Assembly (NCBI GenBank): GCA_964624585.1
Contig: CAZUXE010000003.1
Coordinates: 1-64,000 of the forward strand
Source of the DNA: CAZUXE01 sp964624585
Lineage (GTDB): Bacteria; Hydrothermota; Tepidihabitantia; B3-TA06
Reading direction: 5' to 3'
DNA length: 64,000 bases
Of this stretch, positions 57,909 through 64,000 are shown in pieces (within the stretch, counting starts at the first letter, position 1; each line of letters starts with the position of its first letter). Under the pieces are notes generated by a model. The model was not told where the DNA came from. It ran no database searches and saw nothing but the letters and a program-made list of their open reading frames with translations. Position numbers and translations under genes: made by a program.

Positions 57909-59864
57909 TTAATGGTTTTTGAAAAAATTCCTGATTTCCAGCAGATTAAATACAACCGGAGATGGAGGCATTGAATCCATGAACAACTTACCGTATGCTT
58001 TTTTGACAATACGGGAATCAAGCACCGCTATTACCCCGTAATCGTTATCGCGACGGATAAGACGTCCAATGCCTTGCCTGAAACGCAGAACAGACAGAGG
58101 CAGCTGGTATTCCATAAAAGGTTCACGCCCATGACGACGATAATCCTCAAGAATTGCTTGCGCTCTAGGATCATCCGGCACTTCAAAGGGCAATTTTGTA
58201 ATAATCAGCATCACAAGTGATTCCCCGGGAACATCTATACCTTCCCAAAAAGATTGGGTTGCAAATAATACGGAAGATTCATTCAGCTTGAATTCATCAA
58301 GTATTGCGTTTCTGTTTTGACTCCCCTGCACCAGAATAGTATGCTCTTTTTCCAACTTTTCCTTCAACAGTTCGACGGTTTTATTCAAAACAGCATAACT
58401 TGTAAACAGCACTAGCGCACGACCATTTGAAGCGTCTATTAATTCTTTAACCCTTGTCGCCATTCTTTCCTGCCATGCTTCATGTTTGGGAGAAACTATA
58501 TCATGCCCAACATAGGTTAAAGCATTGTTTTGATAATCGAAGGGGGAACCAATTTTCATCAATCCTCCCTTAAACCCAACTCTTGTGGCACTAAATTCAA
58601 AACTTGAACCTACAGTCAAGGTTGCGGAAGTTACAATATTAACCGCTTCCTGACTCCACACTAAATTATCCATTGTTTCAGAAACATCTATAAGCGCTGA
58701 ATTTATGGAAACCCTATCAGTACGTGCGTCAGCTTCAATCCAGTATACCGAATTTGGGTCTGCGAAATCCATAAAACTTATTACTGCTTCCTTGGCTGTT
58801 GCCGTTCGTTCAGCAAGTGAAATTAGTTCAAACGATAAGTTTTCATCATCAAGGTCTCTAGCTTTCTCAAAAAGGAATTCGGCTAAATTGTCTAACGGTT
58901 GTTCAAGTTCGTTAGGAACACATTCGGGATGACGAATGCGCTTCTTGTACTCATAAGGTTTCAATAGATTAGCAAGATTTGAGAAAAAATTCTGAGCCCT
59001 ACCGCGGACTTCAAGCATAAGATTCTTTAATTTGGGTTTGAGAATAGGGTAATCGTTAAGTTTAGTTACTATCCCTTTATCCCTTACAGGATTATATATT
59101 CTTGAAAGCAGCATAAAGAGCCCTGCAGATGAAAGTCTTATTCCAAAATAAGAAGAGGCAACCTGTTCCAAACGATGCGCTTCATCAAACACAACCGCTC
59201 CAAATTCAGGTAAAAGCCTGCCTCCAGATTGAATATGGGCAAAGAAAAGATGGTGATTTACTATTAGGATATCGGCTTGTTCAGCTTCTCTTTTCTTTCT
59301 GTAATATGCACATTCATTATAAAAAGAACAATTCTTGCGAGGACAGGCTTCTGAACGTCTTGATATCTGCTGTTTTAAGCCAAGAGGAATTGGTTCAGGG
59401 TAGTCTTCAAATACACCGGATTCAGTTCTTGCCCATTCGGCAATACTTTGCACTTGTTCGGGTTGAGTATCATCATCGAATAGACCGTACTGCGTAATCA
59501 TCGCCGCGCGGCGGGGACAAAAGAAATTCTCTTGTCCGTATAAAACCTCAAACTTAAATGGTATATCGGAGTTCTCTGCAAGAAAGGGTAAATCTTTAGA
59601 AGCAAGCTGATTCTGAAGCACCTTGGTACCTGTAGCTACCACAGCTTTTTTGCTCTCCTTCATTGTCCAATAGATAAGTGGAATTAGGTATGCAAAGCTT
59701 TTACCAATACCTGTTCCCGCTTCAATCATCAAATTTTTACCCGATGTCAAGGAATCTGTTACCGCTAATGCCATTTGCAATTGGCCTTTACGTTGTTCAT
59801 AACGAGGTAGATTTGATAATATTCTACCCTTGCCTGTAAACTCAAGCTCTATTTTATTATACAC
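57909..59864 (-). CDS. dinG: DinG/XPD-family DNA helicase
   Basis: This 651-residue superfamily 2 helicase has Walker A MIEAGTGIGKSFAYLIPL, an Fe-S cluster region with cysteines in FFCPRRAA and SEACPRKNCSFYNECAYY, DEAH in VVFDEAHRLEQVA, and motif VI FRQGIGRLIRRDNDYG. It unwinds 5'-3', probably in repair or R-loop processing. The start GTG 59864 has no good ribosome site, so it may be a few codons off. It follows the Minf_1886 gene by 27 bases in the purM operon. Confidence 0.9.
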   Translation of the reverse strand: MYNKIELEFTGKGRILSNLPRYEQRKGQLQMALAVTDSLTSGKNLMIEAGTGIGKSFAYLIPLIYWTMKESKKAVVATGTKVLQNQLASKDLPFLAENSDIPFKFEVLYGQENFFCPRRAAMITQYGLFDDDTQPEQVQSIAEWARTESGVFEDYPEPIPLGLKQQISRRSEACPRKNCSFYNECAYYRKKREAEQADILIVNHHLFFAHIQSGGRLLPEFGAVVFDEAHRLEQVASSYFGIRLSSAGLFMLLSRIYNPVRDKGIVTKLNDYPILKPKLKNLMLEVRGRAQNFFSNLANLLKPYEYKKRIRHPECVPNELEQPLDNLAEFLFEKARDLDDENLSFELISLAERTATAKEAVISFMDFADPNSVYWIEADARTDRVSINSALIDVSETMDNLVWSQEAVNIVTSATLTVGSSFEFSATRVGFKGGLMKIGSPFDYQNNALTYVGHDIVSPKHEAWQERMATRVKELIDASNGRALVLFTSYAVLNKTVELLKEKLEKEHTILVQGSQNRNAILDEFKLNESSVLFATQSFWEGIDVPGESLVMLIITKLPFEVPDDPRAQAILEDYRRHGREPFMEYQLPLSVLRFRQGIGRLIRRDNDYGVIAVLDSRIVKKAYGKLFMDSMPPSPVVFNLLEIRNFFKNH

Positions 59865-59891
59865 AAGAGAGGAATTAAATTAAAAAGTCGC

Positions 59892-60293
59892 TCAAATTTT
59901 AGCGACTCCTTCACCTATTGGATAGGTTTTAATCAAATCTTCAAAATCAAAGATATTTGCAAAATCTTCTTTCTTATCGTCTTCCGTTTTAGAAAATTCT
60001 CCAGCTTCAATTAGATTGAACACAATTTCACCAAAATCGGCTGTAGAGCGAACCCCCCAGTAGGCAAAAACTTCTTTTGCAAGCCTGCCGTAACGTTCCC
60101 ATGCCAGTTGTTTAATTCCATCCAGAAGTTCACAAGCGGTTAAGTGGCGATGTTTATCAGGTGCGCTAAGTCCTATTTTCTTCAGCTCAAAATTCAAGCC
60201 TTCTATTACGAATAAATAAGCTTCCAGGCGATAACGTTGGTCTTTTTTTAGTATATCGGCTATTCGTATAAGTCGGTGATGTTGCGTACTCAT
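59892..60293 (-). CDS. Minf_1886 family protein
   Basis: This 133-residue protein matches the Minf_1886 family (IADILKKDQRYRLEAYLFVIE, then TACELLDGIKQLAWERYGRLAKEV and RSTADFGEIVFNLIEAGEF). Its function is not established. The ATG overlaps the purM stop (ATGA), so translation is coupled. It sits between purM and dinG. Confidence 0.88.
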   Translation of the reverse strand: MSTQHHRLIRIADILKKDQRYRLEAYLFVIEGLNFELKKIGLSAPDKHRHLTACELLDGIKQLAWERYGRLAKEVFAYWGVRSTADFGEIVFNLIEAGEFSKTEDDKKEDFANIFDFEDLIKTYPIGEGVAKI

Positions 60294-61288
60294 TTTATTT
60301 GAACAGTTCCATTACCTTTTTCTACATAGCCGACAATCCTACCACCGGTTTTTTCCTTAACTTCATTAGCGTCCTTCTTCCGAACGAAAACAAGCATTCC
60401 AATACCCATGTTAAATACGCGATACATTTCATCTTCAGATATTCCGCCATGCTCTGCAATCATCTTAAATATAGGAAGCGGTCTCCAGTGTTTGGTTTCT
60501 ATAATACAGTCAACGTTATCAGGAATTACCCGTGAGATATTTCCTTTGAAGCCGCCACCCGTGATATGAACTATACCTTTTAGTCTGGATTTAACAGCTT
60601 CAATTTCCTTACGGTAGGATTTGTGAACTGCAAGCAAAACCTGACCGACTGTTTTTTTAGTTCCACGCACTATAGCATCTATCCCAGGAGCGTTCTTAGC
60701 GTTAATAAGAACCTTGCGGGCAAGGGAATAACCGTTGGTGTGCAAACCAGTTGAACGAAAACCAATAACAAGGTCACCTGCTCTGATTGCAGAACCGTCG
60801 ATGAGTTTTCCTTCTTCAACAACTCCTATAATTGTACCAACTAAATCGAAGTCTCCTGGTTTATACACACCCGGAAGTTGAGCGGTTTCACCACCTATGA
60901 GAACTATACCTTCTTTTTTGCATGTTCTTGCGAATCCTTCTACAATTTGTGCAACCTGTTCCGGCTCAAGCTTTGCATAAGCTAGGTAATCCAAAATAAA
61001 CAGTGGGCTTGCTCCTGTACACAAGATATCGTTGACCCCGTGATTTACAATATCAGCGCCTACCGTGTTGTATATACCAAGCATTTGGGCAAGCTTAACT
61101 TTTGTACCGACACTATCGGTTGAAGACACCAGTACGGGTTTTTTATATCCGCTAAGCCTAAATCCTCCTCCGAAATGACCGAATTCGGTTACCACGTTTT
61201 GGTTAAAAGTAGACGATACCGCTTTTCCCATACGTTTCTTAATTTTTTCCAGAGCTGAAATATCAACACCAGCTTTCTTATAATCCAT
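60290..61288 (-). CDS. purM: Phosphoribosylformylglycinamidine cyclo-ligase (AIR synthetase)
   Basis: This 332-residue PurM closes FGAM to AIR, the step after PurL/PurQ. It shows MDYKKAGVDISALEKIKKRM, LVSSTDSVGTKVKLAQ, NHGVNDILCTGASPLFILDY and GGETAQLPGVYKPGDFDLVG. The longest frame begins at TTG 61321, which is the -35 box. ATG 61288 is six bases beyond the -10 and matches the family's N-terminus. Like purQ and purL, it should be leaderless. Confidence 0.94.
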   Translation of the reverse strand: MDYKKAGVDISALEKIKKRMGKAVSSTFNQNVVTEFGHFGGGFRLSGYKKPVLVSSTDSVGTKVKLAQMLGIYNTVGADIVNHGVNDILCTGASPLFILDYLAYAKLEPEQVAQIVEGFARTCKKEGIVLIGGETAQLPGVYKPGDFDLVGTIIGVVEEGKLIDGSAIRAGDLVIGFRSTGLHTNGYSLARKVLINAKNAPGIDAIVRGTKKTVGQVLLAVHKSYRKEIEAVKSRLKGIVHITGGGFKGNISRVIPDNVDCIIETKHWRPLPIFKMIAEHGGISEDEMYRVFNMGIGMLVFVRKKDANEVKEKTGGRIVGYVEKGNGTVQIK

Positions 61289-61293
61289 ACCGA

Positions 61294-61321
61294 AGCATAA
61301 AGTTTTCACCTGAAATGTCAA
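61294..61321 (-). promoter_or_regulatory. Promoter of purM-Minf_1886-dinG (leaderless)
   Basis: TTGACA (61321-61316), 16 bases, TATGCT (61299-61294). The -10 to ATG distance equals that of purQ, purL and serS. Confidence 0.75.
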
Positions 61322-61510
61322 GAAGAACAGTATTTTGAAGAATAAGTGCTACAACCTGTTCTCAAAATTAAAATTCGCGAACTAAAGTCAGTAATATTAT
61401 AATAATTTCAGCCGATGGAATATTTACACGCCAAGGAAATAAAGCATAGGTGGAGAATATGCAAAACTTTCTCATCTATAAGTTATTACAGTAATCTCTT
61501 ACGAAAGAAG

Positions 61511-62452
61511 TTAATTGAAAATTTCCAACAGAGCAGATGCTCCAAGTATGCCCGCTTTTTCACCTAAACTGGATTGAACAACCCTTAGCCTGCGTTCTGG
61601 AAGAGGCATAATATAACGTTTTAGAGAATCTTTTATAGGTTCTATTAATATCTCTCCGGCTTTGCTAATTCCGCCGTTGATAACAATAACTTCAGGGTCA
61701 AGAAGTTGTACCACATTACCCAAAGCCTTGCCGATACGTTGACCTGCTTCACGGAAAATCCCTTGCGCAGTTCGATTACCTTCATGAGCCGCTTTGGCTA
61801 AACGCTGAGTAGTAAGCTTTCCGCTACAGGCCAGTTTTGTCAATGACGAAGTAAGTGGACTTCTACGTGCAGCCATATTGATAAGGGCATTAGCGCTAAC
61901 ATAGGTCTCCAAGCAACCTGTAAGTCCACAAAGGCATTCCGTTTCGCCTTCAAATGCGGTATGGCCAAACTCTGCTGCTGCATCATTTGCTCCAAGAATA
62001 AGTCGTCCGCCGGCAATTATTCCGCCGCCAACTCCTGTTCCTAAAGTAAAACAAAAAAGATTCTCAGTTTCATATCCGCCAAAGCTGTATTCTCCCCATG
62101 CAATAACATTTACGTCATTACCTAAAGCTACGGGAACACTAAAACGTTCACTAAACATATCTTTAAGCGCTACATTTTTCCAGCCTTCCAAATTCGGGGA
62201 AAAGCGCACTATGCCTTCCTTATGTTCAATAAGACCTGCAATCCCAGCACCTATTCTGGTTATTTTACCTCCGTCAGCTAATTGCAAACTCTGCTTCCAG
62301 ATACGTTCAACCAGATTTTCGGCTCCTTTGAAGGCTGCTGTTTTGATAGCTGTTTTAGCGACAATAACCCCATTTTCATCAACCAAGCCAAGTTCAGTGT
62401 TGGTACCACCGATGTCAATTCCCAGAGACAAAGCGTTTGTATTCTTACTCAT
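61511..62452 (-). CDS. ROK family sugar kinase (glucokinase-like)
   Basis: This 313-residue ROK protein has the ATP motif LGIDIGGTNTELGLVDENG, the catalytic Asp region GNDVNVIAWGEY, ROK signature GTGVGGGIIAGG and zinc-binding GHTAFEGETECLCGLTGCLE (CxCGxxGCxE). It probably phosphorylates glucose or a related sugar. ATG 62452 overlaps the upstream gene by eight bases; a longer frame to 62554 lies wholly inside that gene and is not favoured. Confidence 0.85.
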   Translation of the reverse strand: MSKNTNALSLGIDIGGTNTELGLVDENGVIVAKTAIKTAAFKGAENLVERIWKQSLQLADGGKITRIGAGIAGLIEHKEGIVRFSPNLEGWKNVALKDMFSERFSVPVALGNDVNVIAWGEYSFGGYETENLFCFTLGTGVGGGIIAGGRLILGANDAAAEFGHTAFEGETECLCGLTGCLETYVSANALINMAARRSPLTSSLTKLACSGKLTTQRLAKAAHEGNRTAQGIFREAGQRIGKALGNVVQLLDPEVIVINGGISKAGEILIEPIKDSLKRYIMPLPERRLRVVQSSLGEKAGILGASALLEIFN

Positions 62453-63641
62453 CGTTTTTAACCTCAGAGAAGGCACGTTTCTGATATAGTGAAGAGATGT
62501 AGGAAAGTAGGTCTTCTGACAGCTCAACATCACGCCGCGACATAACTTTTTCAACAGTTTTAGTCAATTGGGATAAATTGTATCTTTCCGTTTCACCCCA
62601 TGAAAATGAGGCTAAGTTTTTTGAACATAGGCCGCCGCCTAATATATTCGCGAAAATTCCTATTATCGCACCTGTAGGTATTAAAGTTCCTATTGAGGTT
62701 TTTGTATGATCGCCTATGATGCAACCGAATTTAATTGTACCGGTAGAAATAATCTTGTCCCTAAACCTTACTTTAACTTCGGAATAATTGTTCTTAAGGT
62801 CGGAATTGGTAGTCATAGCCCCAAGATTTACCCATTCGCCAAGGTAGGAATGACCTATAAAGCCTTCGTGATGCTTATTGACATAGCCGTGAAAAATAGA
62901 GGCCTCAACTTCTCCACCAACCCTGCATACAGGCCCCAAAACGCTTCCTGCACGTAAACGCGCCGAATCAACTACAGAATTTGCGCCAATGTAGCATGGG
63001 CCTTCAATAAAATTATGACCTTTAAGTACAGAACCTTGCCCAACGGTTACAGGCCCCTTTCTTGTATCTATTATCGTTCCTGCTTCAATTACAGCGTTCT
63101 CTTCTACACGAAGGGCATCGCCATAGATAATTACATTAGTATCTATAGAGGTAAATCTTCCAACTCCTTTGAAATCCCTCCGAAGTTCAAGTTCCAGACT
63201 GGGGAAAATTTCCCATGGATAATTGATACGCCGTGCAGGTAATTTGTATTGCGGTATATTGGCGCTATCCAAGAAATCGGCAATGCTTTTTGGAGTTTGG
63301 TAGCCTGTAAGTTTATCGGTAGCGACGCCTATTACCTGTTCATTGGCGTCAAGCAAAATTTCATCTTTATTCCAAAAAGGCAAGGGTTCGGTTAAAAGTG
63401 TTCCTGCTACAACAAACAAATGCCTACCTTCAGGAACATGATTTGCTCCGGCAGCAATTTGAGGCCAAAGGGCTGGCAGTAAATCAAGCAGTTCGTCGCG
63501 AACAATAAGGCGCGTTCTGGTATTTAAGAGCCGCTCGATTTTCTCACGAAAGCTCAATGCACCGCATTTAATTTCTGAAACCGGTCGCATTAAAGAAAGC
63601 GGCTGAAAATTTTCCCACGCATCTTCGTAAATAAATATCAT
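62445..63641 (-). CDS. GlmU-like sugar nucleotidyltransferase with left-handed beta helix
   Basis: This 398-residue protein has an N-terminal NTP_transf_4-like domain (MIFIYEDAWENFQPLSLMRP, then VSEIKCGALSFREKIERLL). A hexapeptide-repeat beta helix (about residues 170-340: VIIYGDALRVEENAVIEAGT, GHSYLGEWVNLGAMTTNSDL) follows. Proteins of this type occur in the FCB group and are thought to make nucleotide sugars. Coupled translation with a ROK kinase suggests one sugar-activation pathway. ATG 63641 is seven bases past the -10, so this operon is leaderless too. Confidence 0.85.
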   Translation of the reverse strand: MIFIYEDAWENFQPLSLMRPVSEIKCGALSFREKIERLLNTRTRLIVRDELLDLLPALWPQIAAGANHVPEGRHLFVVAGTLLTEPLPFWNKDEILLDANEQVIGVATDKLTGYQTPKSIADFLDSANIPQYKLPARRINYPWEIFPSLELELRRDFKGVGRFTSIDTNVIIYGDALRVEENAVIEAGTIIDTRKGPVTVGQGSVLKGHNFIEGPCYIGANSVVDSARLRAGSVLGPVCRVGGEVEASIFHGYVNKHHEGFIGHSYLGEWVNLGAMTTNSDLKNNYSEVKVRFRDKIISTGTIKFGCIIGDHTKTSIGTLIPTGAIIGIFANILGGGLCSKNLASFSWGETERYNLSQLTKTVEKVMSRRDVELSEDLLSYISSLYQKRAFSEVKNDE

Positions 63642-63647
63642 ACATGT

Positions 63648-63676
63648 AGATTACAAAAAGTTTATATAAATGTCAA
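63648..63676 (-). promoter_or_regulatory. Promoter of the GlmU-like/ROK operon (leaderless)
   Basis: TTGACA (63676-63671), 17 bases, TAATCT (63653-63648). An out-of-frame ATG lies between it and the true start. Confidence 0.6.
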
Positions 63677-63845
63677 TACGGTATGTAAGAATACTTGGAG
63701 AAACTGCACCGAACTTCTATTACAGCTTATGCTATACGGATATTGCAACTACGGTGAATTTTATTTTCTGTCCGTCAGAGAACAGAATTTAAGCAACGTG
63801 AACTTATCATCACACGAAACTCTCAAAATTGATTAAAGTTATCCC

Positions 63846-63873
63846 TTGACAGATAGACGCTTCTTCTTATATT
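63846..63873 (+). promoter_or_regulatory. Promoter of the gene entering the window end
   Basis: TTGACA at 63846-63851, 16 bases, TATATT at 63868-63873; the leader carries AAAGGAG. Confidence 0.78.
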
Positions 63874-63907
63874 CATCATAAATATAAACTAACCAAAGGA
63901 GTAAGTT

Positions 63908-64000
63908 ATGAAAAAAATAATTTTAACGTTAATTCTTACAATAGGTCTTGCCTTCGGATTTGAAGTAGGCGCCTACGTGGGTTTGAATAACCAAAGCTGG
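63908..64000 (+). CDS. N-terminus of an exported, probably beta-barrel protein (partial)
   Basis: The frame starts at ATG 63908 behind AAAGGAG and runs off the end of the window after 31 codons. It encodes a signal peptide (MKKIILTLILTIGLAFG) and then FEVGAYVGLNN, a strand typical of small outer-membrane barrels. Family cannot be decided from this fragment. Confidence 0.7.
   Translation, partial: MKKIILTLILTIGLAFGFEVGAYVGLNNQSW

Noticed and set aside
62453..62554. N-terminal extension of the ROK kinase
   Set aside because: It lies wholly within the upstream GlmU-like gene, and the family begins near the MSKNTNALSLGIDIGG start.

Overview
The window looks like chromosome from an uncultivated, moderately AT-rich, Gram-negative anaerobe, probably of the FCB group and resembling candidate division WOR-3/Stahlbacteria. 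The case is inference from gene content: phosphate-selective-type porins, two secreted proteins ending in type IX secretion sorting domains, a DUF3078 barrel, a GlmU-like nucleotidyltransferase of Bacteroidetes type, a Minf_1886 protein, FmdB, and the anaerobe-associated set DUF134/DUF5320/NifX. Four runs of exactly 100 N (9311-9410, 25043-25142, 27963-28062, 40162-40261) show that it is a draft scaffold; the first two gaps lie inside repeats.

Layout. 1-2 kb: an AT-rich ImmA/IrrE-PIN toxin-antitoxin-like pair. 2-8 kb: purQ (+), a Roadblock/LC7 protein, a nitrilase-family amidase and a fused PurS-PurL (-). 8-14 kb: two related porins flanking a signalling operon (38-codon ORF, REC-DUF4388-Roadblock regulator, second Roadblock protein, TBP-like small protein, two related membrane proteins). 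14-20 kb: rocD, tRNA-Leu, and the operon adh-uspA-Lon-like protease. 20-25 kb: a peptidase-MA-like protein and two T9SS cargo proteins, then a tRNA-derived repeat array ending in tRNA-Met. 25-31 kb: rpiB, moxR, a 35-residue membrane protein, and an ECF sigma factor, anti-sigma factor and lipoprotein. 31-38 kb: metal handling (two HMA proteins, CopA, a RAYT-ArsC fusion, NifX, an IscU-like scaffold, DUF5320, DUF134, a ferritin-like protein). 38-44 kb: tRNA-Gly, a secreted protein, FmdB, four tandem paralogous secreted proteins, a DUF3078 barrel and MscL. 44-51 kb: a repeat/HEAT protein behind a single-chain restriction-modification enzyme. 51-64 kb: aminotransferase-serA-DUF1015, serS-ribD-ribE, purM-Minf_1886-dinG, GlmU-like-ROK kinase, and the start of an exported protein.

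The strongest cross-cutting observation is promoter architecture. Near-consensus TTGACA boxes lie 16 (sometimes 17) bases from TANNNT boxes. In at least nine cases the start codon begins 6-8 bases after the -10 box, so the mRNA should be leaderless. This holds for purQ, purL, purM, serS, the GlmU-like gene, fmdB, the sigma factor, a peptidase and a 35-codon gene. It also corrects several gene starts: the longest purQ, purL and purM reading frames begin inside their own -35 TTGACA.

Other highlights are a degenerate REP-associated transposase fused in frame to arsenate reductase, a B-A-B-A array of small secreted proteins, a leaderless six-codon ORF coupled to the restriction-modification gene, decayed tRNA copies upstream of tRNA-Leu and tRNA-Met, and a porin whose 3' end runs into a tandem repeat.
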